From Chara braunii (Eukaryota; Streptophyta; Charophyceae; Charales; Characeae): a stretch of 25,436 bases of DNA. The stretch lies in assembly GCA_003427395.1 (NCBI GenBank), contig BFEA01000595.1, positions 379,733-405,168 on the forward strand. Reading direction: 5' to 3'. Shown here one piece after another: positions 1 to 9,229 of the stretch; position 1 is the first letter of the stretch; every line of letters begins with the position of its first letter. The translations under genes and the position numbers were made by a program. The notes under the pieces were generated by a model that saw only the letters and a list, made by a program, of their open reading frames with translations, was not told the DNA's origin and made no database searches.

Positions 1-555
1 TCGACTACGAGCGGTCGTCTACTAGCAACTCCTCCTCACTAGTGCTTGTATCACTCATGAGCTACAGTGTGTGTGATCTAAACTAGAATCCACACTGAAT
101 CCTACCTTAGCCTGACACACAACCGATTTCGAAACACAACTATTTTTCGGTCGGATGAATGTCAGGTTCTACAGGATATATTAATTCTATTTTTGGATTA
201 CCCTGGAACAGATGGCACTACAACAAAGATCTAATCTATCTGTAGCTGTCTGTCAGTTGTTAGCGAAGTCTGTCACAACTAGATAATCAAAAAAAAAATA
301 ACATCTCCTGTTGGATATGTATACTGGATGGCAGATTGATAATTGATTGCCACTGTGAACAGTTATCGGAATCCCCCCTCCGCCTGTATCCTTCTTGATT
401 GGTCACTTTGTGTCAACGTTCCTGAGCATCGGGTTGAGCCGCGTGTCTAAAGGTGTGCAATCCGGCCCACCCCTGTGCCCCAAGTCATTGCCGAACATGC
501 CAGCCAGTCCACTCTTATTTACCCTCGTACTGAACAAGCCTTACACCCGGTTGAT
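1..555. other. Non-coding stretch, no recognisable gene
   Basis: I see no convincing coding region here. The only open frame (395-610, + strand, 71 codons) has no recognisable domain and runs into the hairpin repeat that starts at 556. A short A-run lies near 290. The stretch could be intergenic or intronic; the sequence does not decide. Confidence 0.5.
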
Positions 556-640
556 CTGGCTGATCAGGAGGAATTTTAGGAGAGCCCCCATCTCCTCAGG
601 AATTATTTAACATCGCAATCAGGACGATGATCACAGCCAG
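556..640. repeat. Conserved 85-bp hairpin repeat, copy 1
   Basis: This segment starts CTGGCTGATC and ends GATCACAGCCAG, so its ends pair as an outer stem with a two-base bulge. Inside is a second perfect stem, AGGAGA (578-583) with TCTCCT (591-596), around a C-rich loop. A diverged copy in the same orientation lies at 24959-25042. The two share GAATTATTTAAC, TCGCA and CAGGACGA between the stems. Both stems are kept in both copies although the bases differ, including a G-C to T-A type exchange in the outer stem. It could be a small inverted-repeat element or a structured RNA domain. It matches no ribozyme consensus I know, and I saw no hammerhead core. Confidence 0.6.
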
Positions 641-1589
641 ATTCAATCTGAGTGCCCAACCAGAAATATTTATAGACGGTCTAGTAAGCGTCTCATAAAA
701 GGCTGGCATGCCCGGCACGACCTCTATTGCGCAAGCAGCAGAACCAAGGACTTGCAGCCCAAGCATGCGTGTACTAGTCCCAGCGGGTTGGCATGGTGAC
801 CGTGACCCGAGTGCTTCGTCCAGGGCCCTTCAGAGGCTATGCCCGTCTCCCACCAGCTTGCTGCCCAGGAAGAATGTCGACTCTCAAGGTTGAGCGCTCG
901 CGACACCTCACATCGAGAGGACTCTCAAGACAAAACTCACTTCCTCACGGTAAGAAGAGATGAAGAGGGTAGATAAGGAAGATAGCAACGTACCTCATAA
1001 ATGCTGCCCCCAACCACGAATTTCTCACCGGTAACCTGATGTGCAATTATGATGACCGGTCCTTGCCTCAGCACAACCAACAACAAAATGCGGTTCCACC
1101 TCGGCTTAATATGTCACATTAGCGAGTTCTCATCATCCAGCATACACCCCGTATGTCACCACATAGCTCCCTGGCGTGCCCACTCTACCCTGGGCCGCCT
1201 GATGTTCAACGCCAATGCCTTATCACTGCCCCACACCTCATGCGAAGCACCAATGGCTATTGCGAAGAACCAATGAAGCGCAATATGAGCCAGCTTTGAT
1301 ACCAAATTGCAAGGAAAATAAGTAACAGCGAGATGACAATTCCAGATCACACCATCACATTGAAAGCCAAATAGTCACACCGTGTCTAGAGAGCAGCATT
1401 GCACCAATAATACACCAATGGAGGTTCGTAGCACTGAAAACCAATGTTCATGGAGAGCATACTCTCTCCTTCCTACACAGCTACTACAGACTACAAAAAG
1501 ACAATGCAACTGATGACATCAGCGGGAGCCCGAAGTACTTGAAGATGTCGCCCATGCAAACCATCGCCAATACAAGGTATGTGCCCTCA
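641..1589. other. Non-coding stretch, no recognisable gene
   Basis: Only short, compositionally unremarkable open frames occur on either strand. I recognise no protein domain, RNA gene or clear repeat. Confidence 0.45.
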
Positions 1590-1611
1590 CATCATCATCA
1601 TCATCATCATC
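1590..1611. repeat. (ATC)n microsatellite
   Basis: About seven uninterrupted ATC units. It creates an isoleucine run in one open frame (1579-1971), which I treat as non-coding. Confidence 0.85.
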
Positions 1612-1679
1612 CTTCACCTATCCCCTGACTACACCCACGTCTGTCCTTTGTTTCACTCGAAGACCACCCCTGCGCTTCC

Positions 1680-2290
1680 CTATGGTCCAAGCCCACCAGC
1701 TATGGTGGCTGGGCTATGGCGCTGCCCTCAGCAGCGCCCTCCTCTGCACGACCGCACGTGTTGCACCTCTCCTCTCGGCGCCAGCCAGCAACCGCGAGCC
1801 TTTGCTCCAGCAGCACTGCCGCTAGCATGCGAGTGCCTGAATGAGGCAGCCAGGGCCGAGCTCTTTCCTTTATGGAAAGAGTTGGCCTGCTCACGTAGCC
1901 GGGCTGCCCTGGCCTCGGCCCAGAAGCTTCCGGAAGGCCCCGGGAGGCTGCCTGGATGCAGCAGCTACTAGGCTGCTGGGCCTCGTTCGGTTGGGCGCCC
2001 AACTGTCTCTGTATGAGGCTGCGAATCACGCCCAGGGCCTGCATTCTTTGGAAAGGCCCGGTAGGCCGTGGAAATGTTTTTGTTGCTTGGCCTGTGTTTC
2101 TTTCAACCAACTGGCGCGTCGCAACTGCCTAGACCCCAAATATGAAATTGACAGTCGAGGGCCTCTTGCAAAAAGCCAGGGCGGGCATCGCCGCCTTCAC
2201 GTAGGGCGGGTAAGGCTGCAAACAGGGCCCCATAGGCCTACCGAGGACCCTGATCCTCGCAGAAGGAAGTTGACACAGGAAATGTTAAGA
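1680..2290. other. GC-rich block with hairpins, no recognised gene
   Basis: This roughly 600-bp block is clearly richer in G+C than its flanks. It carries overlapping long open frames on both strands (1841-2359 on +, 1700-2110 on -), which is what GC-rich DNA gives by chance. None shows a domain. Inside is a near-perfect hairpin at 1861-1881, CTCTTTCC paired with GGAAAGAG across a five-base loop, and runs built on GGCC/GGCTG. It may be the body of an unrecognised repeat or a CpG-rich regulatory stretch. Confidence 0.35.
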
Positions 2291-4440
2291 ATGTTTTTTT
2301 GTCCATTCTCTCCTCTTTCTTTTCTCTCATGCTCTTCTTTGATGAGGCTACACTCTTGAATTGTGCATATGATATAGACATGGACTTGTATTTGCTTTTG
2401 GAAACTTCATGAGGCGCGTTGGGTTCATAGTTCTATTGCATTGCTGGCTGGCTTCTGAACAAGATTGGGTTTATTACACATCTCTTCATCTCTAGCTCCA
2501 TTGTTACTTCCCTTTTCAATTCTCTCATCTACTCATCCTTCTATTGTATGTAAACTACCAGTGAACACCCATTATCCTAAACTTCTCCCTAACCCAAGTG
2601 GGGCAGGTTTCCATCATAGTGTTGGTGCAAGAGCCAAGCTCTACAAGCCCGTCATCACGCTGATGTGGGGAGCGGCGGACTTTGCCAGGGTGGGGGGACA
2701 CCAGCAGCGTTAGTGCCATGGACTGTGGTCAGTTGCTGCACCTTGTCTTTGTCGGGATGGCGGTCCGTCAATATCAAGACGAAGGGATGGGGATGAGGGA
2801 GATGGCGATGGAGGTGTAAGGGACAACGCATTTTCGGCGCAGATTCAACGCACACACATTCCAAATTGTGCAAATGAAGAATGATTGAAAATACAAACTG
2901 TACCTGGGGTATTACCGTAGCGGACTGACTGGACTAAACTCGACTGGTACCGACTGTGGTATTGGAAAGGACAGGACCAAATACGCACACGGCCTGTGGA
3001 GTCGGATCAACCGCCTGGTCCCATAGGCCAAACAGACAATACCCGAATAGGCCTGGTCGTAGGCCCAAGGCAGATGGAGGCCTACTGCATGATCCTCAAA
3101 CCTGTAGTGGATCGCAAGAGCTATAAACATGCTTCGGCAAAAGCAGCCGAACTCTGCAACAATAAAGGAAAGAAATCTAGGATGCAAAGGAAGCTCCATG
3201 TGGAGTCCATGCGATGCATTTTGAGCTACATCGTAAACAAAAGCAAATGTCTGATATACACATACTAGCTAGAAGCAGGAAATGGAATGTAGCATGATAC
3301 AATCCTAAGGTCCTGGAGGCAACCGCCTCAATGCTGAAAGGAAAATATAGCAATATAGGAGAAGATACTGTCGTGTCGGTGAACCACTAAGAGCGGGATG
3401 GTCTCAGAGGAGGTGAATGCAGCCTAAGAATTAGAAATCCTAGGAGCAGTCGTGCACAAAGGTGGGATAGGTCATCAGGCTAAGGGAGAGAAGGTTAACG
3501 GAGACCCTAATTTTCAGACCACTTGCCATGCCATTTATAAGAAAACCCATGGGTCATTTTAATCAAACTTGCCACCAATTCGTAGAGTGGAGACCATACT
3601 AAGTGCAAAAAAAAATCCAAAAAAATATAATAAAAAACATATAAAACAGCAAGGCAAACGTCCATTTTCATGAAATTTCGTCACCATTTCAATTTAAGAA
3701 ATCTTAATAGAGGAAATTCCAATTCTCCAAATGACACAAAATTTGGCACACCAACCTTGAACCAAAACAAGAACAGGCCAAAAATAAAAATTAAAAAAAC
3801 ATTAAATTTGACCCCGAAACCCTATTTGGTAATGAAACAAACCAATGGCCCTAACAGATAAACCATCAAGGTGGGTAATGCTCGATAAAGGTGTGACACC
3901 ATGCGGGTTCGACCAAGGAAAGGGAGCTTTGAATAGGAGGGGATATGCCTAAATGAAGGCATGCAATGGTCGACACTAGGGTGATGAGGGTAGTGGGTGA
4001 GGGAAACATGCATACAACTCACCGACTGGGAGGGAGCCAGATCTGAGAGCATGGAAGCCAAGATAATACTACGGTCCCAATGCCTGTACGATACCAAGGG
4101 AGAAACCAACTTTTGGAGAACCAGCTTAGTGAGAACCATCATGCAACACAAAAGGAAATGTACAAGGTAGGGTGGTGGCATGAAGTAGTCAGGTCCAAAG
4201 GACCCGAAACTGATGAAGTAGTTGAAGTCCTCGAAGTAGTCGATGATCTCGATTGAATGAGTCGAGGTCGATGTCGAGGCAAAGCCGCAAAACGTTGACC
4301 TCCTAAAGTAGAGTTGATGATGGAGTACCTGTTGGTGTGAGTCTTTGTGAAGATGGTAGGTGATAGAAGTGTTAGTTCTCAACTACGAGTGCACTGTGTA
4401 CGCGCGGAGGCGTCCATCTGCTGTTTAGGGACGACCTAAG
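2291..4440. other. Non-coding stretch with AT-rich core
   Basis: I recognise no gene. From about 3540 to 3860 the DNA is strongly A-rich with several A-runs. A 186-codon minus-strand open frame (3822-4382) has no domain I recognise, and its composition does not suggest protein. It lies directly downstream, in minus orientation, of the integrase/chromodomain remnant at 4483-4827. The segment just below 4440 is therefore where that element's 3' untranslated region and LTR would be expected, but I could not identify LTR ends. Confidence 0.35.
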
Positions 4441-4482
4441 ATGGAACGGCCTCGTCCTCAGCAATCTCCTCAGCCGGTAGGG

Positions 4483-4827
4483 TCAGTCGGCCGAGGAAGA
4501 GCGCGGACGTCTGAGCACGCGAGCACGGTCGTACGCTCGCACCAACATCGTGGCGTGCTGTGGGGTATTGAGGGGCTTCTAGCCCAGGATATTCATTCCA
4601 ATGCACAAGATAATCGATGCGTGAGGGGTATTGTCGGTAACTCGGCGAGATACGATGTCGGAAACGACAAACTCCTTGTGACTGTCCACCATGATAGGTG
4701 GAGGGCGCTCGTAAGGGTGTCCGACGAATCGCTCGGACGGTCTGCGATAAAGACGCAGCAAGGAGACATGGTAAACATTGTGTACGCGAGCCTGTCTAAG
4801 ACAATCAGGCAGCTTTGAGTCTTCCAC
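4483..4827 (-). pseudogene. Ty3/gypsy integrase C-terminus and chromodomain remnant
   Basis: Read on the minus strand, this is the tail of a Ty3/gypsy Pol polyprotein. LPDCLRQARVHNVYHVSLLR matches the segment after the integrase GPY/F region in chromoviruses, where a motif of the RVHNVFHVSLLR type is typical. A proline-rich stretch ending P-P-P-I-M-V-D follows, then E-F-V-V-S-D-I-V, the usual first strand of the C-terminal chromodomain, which targets integration to marked chromatin. The frame then slips. Y-L-V-H-W-N-E-Y-P, with the aromatic residues of a chromodomain, is readable one frame over. A TAG stop lies at 4579-4581, and the natural-looking terminus with a TGA is at 4483-4485. The rest of this element is absent, so this is a relic. 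It differs from the two elements at 12-25 kb and represents another gypsy lineage. Confidence 0.75.
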
Positions 4828-4887
4828 TGTGCTTCATCGTGCCCTTTTTGGTTGTATATGGATGTACATTGCTTGTTGATGCTTCGC

Positions 4888-5112
4888 GGATGCTGGATTG
4901 TCCATTCGAGTCCTTATCAGCACTTTGTTGATCCTTTGGATCCATTGGATCACTCGGATTGTACCAAGTATGCATCAACAGTGTTTGCTTCGTGAATTGA
5001 AGGATGCGGCATTGTCCATTTGAATTATCATCACTTTGCTGATCCTTTGGATCCATTGCATCACTCGGATTGTACAGAGTATGCATCGAGAGTGTCCGCT
5101 TCTTGAATTGAA
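4888..5112. repeat. Two-copy tandem repeat, unit about 112 bp
   Basis: Unit 1 (4888-5001) and unit 2 (5002-5112) both begin GGATGC and end GAATTGAA. They share long identical blocks such as GATCCTTTGGATCCATTG and CATCACTCGGATTGTAC (the first base varies). Substitutions and small indels separate them, so the duplication is not recent. The same segment explains the repeated peptide seen in a minus-strand open frame here, which I do not consider a gene. Confidence 0.85.
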
Positions 5113-5120
5113 GGCTCCAT

Positions 5121-5295
5121 ACCATGTCCAATCAATATGTCATTTGTCCCAATCTTCTTTTACTTGGACAAATGACCTCGTGTGATCATGTTCCTTGAAA
5201 TGTCGTCTGATGGCTATGATCAGACCATGGTCGCTGTAAAGGCCGTCTGATGGTCGAGAACCATAGGGACAAATGACAGATTAATTGGACATGGT
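5121..5295. mobile_element. MITE-like element with 30-bp terminal inverted repeats
   Basis: The left arm (5121-5150) starts ACCATGTCCAAT and ends CATTTGTCCC. The right arm (5266-5295) is its reverse complement, with 28 of 30 positions matching by eye. The 115-bp interior has no open frame, repeats the TGGACAAATGAC and GTCTGATGG words, and holds a further partial palindrome around ATGATCAGACCATGGTC. Short length, long inverted ends and no coding capacity fit a non-autonomous DNA transposon or fold-back element. I see no certain target-site duplication. Confidence 0.6.
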
Positions 5296-5764
5296 CACTG
5301 TATGCTGGTCCAGAGTACTGGGGGGTATGACTGAAGCACAAGCCTTATCCAGATGCCCAGGCATTGTTTTATAAATTTATAACCACTATTGCTCTGTCAT
5401 GGTTGTACACACTTACTACAAACTTACAAAGTGCTTGCAGGTGTGTCGGAGAGGACAGCCTGTGGAAGGGTCGAGGCGAAGGCAAGCAGATGCATGGTCC
5501 TGTTGCTTTAAAGAGTGGTTGTTGCATCCTTGTTTCCCCGCAGTGATTTGCATGAACGTTCATGTCTCCGGTGGTCTGAATTGATCTCGGTCAGACTCGC
5601 CTATTTCTGTTGGCATGTTCTTGACTCAATGAATCAATGGGTTGAACGAGTTATAAGGGGGCAGCTTTCTTTTTTTGGTTTGGTGTATTACTTGTCCTAG
5701 GTGGTTGATTTAAGAGGTCAATTGGCTGTTTCTTTGAATGTGGTGGAGGACACTTCTGTTACAG
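5296..5764. other. Putative intron sequence upstream of the importin-11-like exon
   Basis: No coding region or repeat is recognised. It ends in a pyrimidine-containing tract and the acceptor TTACAG at 5759-5764. If the exon at 5765 is real, this is the 3' part of its upstream intron. Confidence 0.4.
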
Positions 5765-5906
5765 GCCGGAGCTCTTCCCTTCGTTGATTCAGAAGCTGCA
5801 ATCCTCAGATGTCCTACTCACAGAACGAGTTTACATGGTACTGAATCAACTCCTGAAGGAACTTTCAACGAAACGGTTGGCAGCGGATCAGAAGAATTTT
5901 GCAGAG
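5765..5906 (+). CDS. Internal exon of an importin-11-like karyopherin (partial)
   Basis: A TTACAG acceptor precedes this 142-bp stretch and GAG|GTATGC closes it. The first G completes a split codon (phase 2, most simply TGG). Next come 47 sense codons reading PELFPSLIQKLQ, then a helix-like stretch, then LLKELSTKRLAADQKNFAE. The PELFP opening and the KELSTKRLAADQ block are, from memory, hallmarks of importin-11 (IPO11) and its plant orthologues. These are HEAT-repeat importin-beta-type receptors that carry cargo through nuclear pores in a RanGTP-dependent way. The segment falls in the N-terminal third of that protein. The frame stays open past 5906 to a second possible donor, GTAAGC, at 5961 (65 codons in all), so the exon end is uncertain. 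Neighbouring exons were not found, which implies large repeat-filled introns. Confidence 0.68.
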
Positions 5907-6803
5907 GTATGCACTCATTTTACTCAGTTTGGTCTTCTTCTGGTTAACAATGTGTTGTTTGTAAGCTTAGGTCGAAGCTTTTCATGGTGTGCATTCCACC
6001 CAGTAATCAAAGGAGTATTGATTTTTCACAGATGGATCATGCATGATGTCCTGGTAGCATGCAGATGACAGGTGAACTGAAGGAAAAAAACACCATGAAT
6101 TTAGAGGTATGAACCATCAGTTTCAGCCTTTTTTAATAGCGGCTGTATGATTCGTAAGAGAGGAAGCCAGATGACCACATTGCTGCTATGCTCTAACATT
6201 ATGGCATTGAGGTAAGACTGACAGTCCATGCATAGGCTACGGTGTATAGGGATGTTTGAGAGATCAGTATGTATAGGAAGCAACACTCAGGCAAAGAGAT
6301 GGAATGCAGAAGATGGAGAGCATTGAGATTTAGAAGTACAAACGGAGATGGGCTGGAGACCCAAACAAAGAAAATTACGTACCTATGATAAAATAGCTTG
6401 GCACTATCCCTACATCACTTAAATCGCTAAGGGCTGTGGTTGGTCCTACTGGCCCATGGCCTGGATAATTGGAAGCATGGAATCCGTGCCATCGGGTCCT
6501 ACTGGATCAACGGGCCGGATTGTTGCTTTGATGTAGTGAAATTCCAATCTGGGCCATTGGGTCCTTCCGGACCAATGGTGGATCGGGGCAAGGTCTTAAG
6601 ATATTAAAATCCCACGCCAATCCAGGCTGTTCACCTGGTACCTCGGGCCCAATCGTTTGGACGGATGTAGAGTCGGCCTACCGTACCAGTAGGTCTTACA
6701 GCCACAGGCCTGCTAAATGGTACCAGGAGGCCCTACCCGCAGGCCTACCACCACCCTCCTATACAGTACTGGTAGCCTGTTCGACCTCACGGCCGCCACC
6801 ACT
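5907..6803. other. Putative intron, with a diverged repeat near 6480-6600
   Basis: No exon is recognised. Two related segments near 6480-6515 and 6540-6580 share the word GGGTCCT followed by a GGAYCAA-like element. The second folds as a hairpin around 6554-6579. Further self-complementary GGCCTAC / GTAGGCC-like words occur to about 6780. Confidence 0.35.
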
Positions 6804-6870
6804 GTGGGTGTGTGTGTGTGCGTGTGTGTGCTTGTGTTTTGTGTGTGTGCGTGTTTGTGATCCCTCGCCC

Positions 6871-6913
<43 letters not shown>

Positions 6914-7034
6914 GTGCATGCGTGTTTGTGTGCTTGTGTGGGTGCATGTTTGTGTGTTGGTTGCACATGCAGGCATGAATGCGCGTGCGTGAGTGTGAGG
7001 TGTGTGCAACTTGCCACACACACACACACACACC
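6804..7034. repeat. TG/CA dinucleotide microsatellite cluster
   Basis: Imperfect TG repeats run from 6804, with an uninterrupted core at about 6874-6911. A CA run on the same strand follows at about 7014-7033. All overlapping open frames with Cys/Val or His/Thr runs are artefacts of this repeat. Confidence 0.95.
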
Positions 7035-7161
7035 ATGTGGCAGCTGGCAACCTTCATCAACGTGGCCAGCCTTGTACGTGATAGGCACAGTAAGAAGGTA
7101 ACTACAAAAACAAAGAAAATGGGAGGCCTCCCAATGCTAGCTGATGAAATTTATTGTCGTA

Positions 7162-7415
7162 CTAGGCTACCAGCGTGGCCCGGGGTCACTTTCTCGGCCG
7201 GGCCAAAAAGATAAATAAATAAAAATGAAATTTAAATTTTATTCTAAATCTGGTGAAGAATTTCGATGTGACCCTGAGGCAAAAGTTGTTCAGTTTATTC
7301 TTCTGCATAACATAGTTTTGTTTCGGTTTTTTTTTTTTTTTTTTTTTGCTAGGACCTTCCCTGGTCCTTGCACGGGCTGGCCACCCGGGTCCCGGGAGGC
7401 CCGGCTGGTAGCCTA
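7162..7415. mobile_element. TIR element (MITE), copy 1, about 250 bp
   Basis: The left end reads GGCTACCAGC after ACTA, and the right end reads GCTGGTAGCC before TAGC. They form a terminal inverted repeat of at least 10 bp, extending imperfectly through GC-rich GGCCCGG / CCGGGCC words. TA flanks both ends outside the repeat, as expected for a Tc1/mariner-like TA target site. The core is AT-rich with a long T-run (about 7328-7347). Read on the minus strand, the core matches 11850-11985 almost word for word (AACTATGTTATGCAGAA, then AATAAAC.GAACAA, TTTTGCC, TCACATC.AAATTCTT). No protein is encoded. Confidence 0.7.
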
Positions 7416-7717
7416 GCTCTGGTATTGTTTTTACTGCTGGTTCGGCCCATCTCAAGTGTGTTGCATTGCTTGTGTAAAGGTGAGATTCCTTGCTTGTTTA
7501 AAGGTAAGGTTCTGAATAAATATTGACTTCACAAGTAAAACTGTTTCATTGGTGGATCGGCTGATCTTGAGAATGCTTCATTGTCTGCAATACAGGAAAA
7601 GTTGCTATGGCTTTGGATCTACTCATCTGGGTGGAATAGGGGAAGTCGTGGTGATATTTTATAACACACACGCCAGCATCCTACCAATACGGGGGTGGCA
7701 GCGGAAAGTATACCGCT
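7416..7717. other. Non-coding stretch, no recognisable gene
   Basis: Short open frames only. One copy of the GCTATGGC 8-mer lies at 7604. I recognise nothing else. Confidence 0.4.
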
Positions 7718-7890
7718 TCCACCACCACCACCACCACTGCCACCACCACCACCACCGCCACCACCATCATCACCACCATCGCCCCCTCCTCTTCCACCAC
7801 CACCCCCACTGGCCCTACCACCACCGCCACTGCCTCCTTCACTTTCACCATCATCGTCATCACCACCACAACCATCATTACCACCACTCC
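7718..7890. repeat. (CCA)n-rich trinucleotide microsatellite
   Basis: Imperfect CCA/CCG/ATC units give proline, histidine, threonine or glycine runs, depending on frame and strand. The resulting open frames (for example 7695-8063 and 7549-7998 on +, 7619-7900 on -) are low-complexity products of the repeat and are not called as genes. Confidence 0.9.
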
Positions 7891-8071
7891 CCCACGACAT
7901 CTGCTACTACAACGCCTCAGTCGTCTCCCTCCTCTACTTCCTCTTCTCCCTCTTTCCCCTCCGCCACCTCACAGGCCTCCTCTTCGTCATCGACTTGAGG
8001 ATCATCATCACCATCATCATTCATGATCGGATCAGCCACACCAGCGGACGCATCCGTCGTTAGATTGACCG

Positions 8072-8807
8072 TTGCAGATGCCTCTTCAGCGGGCAGGTTC
8101 CCCGTCTTCACCCCCGCCTCCAAGACATCCGCCTCGTTTATCCTTGAACAACATAATCACAGAGCCTTGTGTAGGGATTAGAGATCTGCTCCGCCAGCAT
8201 GCTCACAACCGTACGGACCGACCTTGTCCCCTTCAATACATGCTAGCCAGGAATAGTGCATGTCGAGTTCTATGCCCACAATGTGGCGATGTTATCTTCA
8301 GTGCTGCAGGCCTGCATGTGCACTTGACACGATGTGCAGCTACTTGTGAAGCGTTTGCATGAGTAGCAGCCACTCTGAGCACAAGTGCGGGTGATCAGCT
8401 TCCGTTTCCCGCATCTGGTCCACCCATTTCTCGCCCGCCTGACGCACCCCTCTCTCATCCACCTAGCCCTGCTTGCTCCCGTGCCCCAAATGACAATCAC
8501 CCGTCTTCTGATTACCTGATGGAGCGGCGGACTGAAGATGATCTCTCTCCGGAGTGCATACTAGAGCCAATGGACCTAATACAGCCGGTGGCACCTATGA
8601 TATGACCCTGGCCAATTTCGGAAGTACAAATTCATGAGAAAGCATAGTGCCGTCGAATTGCAAAAAGAAATGAATGAACTTGTGATGAGAGAGAGGGAAA
8701 GAAGAAGAAGAAAATGTACACCAGCAAAGACCAATGATAAGTCCCTTCTCCTCGCCACCCAATCTCCTCCTCCTTTTCTCCTCCCCTCTTATTCAAACAA
8801 TAAATAA
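8072..8807 (+). pseudogene. Unrecognised decayed coding region with a zinc-finger-like motif
   Basis: One frame stays open from 8072 to a TGA at 8603-8605, except for a single TGA at 8360-8362. Its first part contains CPQCGDVIFSAAGLHVHLTRC, a C-x2-C-x12-H-x4-C spacing like a degenerate C2H2/CCHC finger. After the internal stop it continues as a Pro/Ser-rich linker and an acidic stretch (ERRTEDDLSPE). Just before the second stop, an adjacent frame (from 8601) reads YDPGQFRKYKFMRKHSAVEL and on through a basic, helix-like segment to a TAA at 8805-8807. This looks like one protein broken by a stop and a frameshift, or exons in different phases. An N-terminal finger followed by a linker occurs in some DNA-transposon proteins (Plavaka/KDZ-like), but I cannot assign a family. 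Confidence 0.35.
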
Positions 8808-9077
8808 TAATAATGATGATGAATGGCAGAACCAGAATCAATGTCTGAATCCCTGTTCTACTGCAGGCACAACATGAGGTCCACCATAGCCATGGCCACC
8901 CTTCTCCTTCCTCTTCATGAAGGCCGAGTCTATGGCGGACTACTAGGGCCTTTCCCTGATGTGCAAAAGAGAACTCAAAGCAGCTATGGCTGCTCCTGCT
9001 CAGGCCGCCATGCCTGACTCTTGCCTCGAAGCGTCTTGATGTAGCTTTACCCTCAATGGGGCCTTCCAGATGCAGTG
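8808..9077. other. Non-coding stretch with CCATAGC words
   Basis: No gene recognised. It contains ACCATAGCC near 8884 and GCTATGGC at 8983, members of a word family over-represented across the window. The minus-strand open frames here show no domain. Confidence 0.35.
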
Positions 9078-9229
9078 CCCACAAAGGTGATTAAGATGGC
9101 GTCCACCATAGCCTGGTAAGTACCTCTGGTGCTCCCCCTTCCTAGCCCACCAAGGTGATGAAGATGGCGTCCACCATAGCCAGGAAGTCACCATAGCCAG
9201 GTAAGTACATCTGCCTCCTCCCCCAGCCC
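9078..9229. repeat. Tandem repeat, unit about 68 bp
   Basis: Two copies begin CCCAC(A/C)AAGGTGAT and share AAGATGGCGTCCACCATAGC followed by a GGTAAGTAC word. The second copy carries an extra internal ACCATAGCCAGG. The GGTAAGTA word looks like a splice donor, but I found no coding support for exons here. Confidence 0.75.

Noticed and set aside
1700-2359. Long open frames on both strands (136 and 172 codons)
   Set aside because: They overlap on opposite strands in a GC-rich block where stops are rare. Neither shows a motif.
4200-4260. CTGATGA followed by CGAAGT, resembling a hammerhead ribozyme core
   Set aside because: The second conserved GAAA core and a third stem with a cleavage site are absent.
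3822-4382. 186-codon minus-strand open frame
   Set aside because: No domain, no homology I recognise, and composition typical of chance. Its length alone is not sufficient in this sequence.
6713-7088. Cys/Val- and His/Thr-rich frames over TG/CA repeats
   Set aside because: Pure microsatellite artefacts present in several frames of both strands.
7549-8063. Proline- and histidine-rich open frames
   Set aside because: They are translations of a CCA-type microsatellite, and the flanking parts have no domain.
9084-9215. GGTAAGTAC words as splice donors of small exons
   Set aside because: They lie within a short tandem repeat and no adjoining frame has protein-like content.
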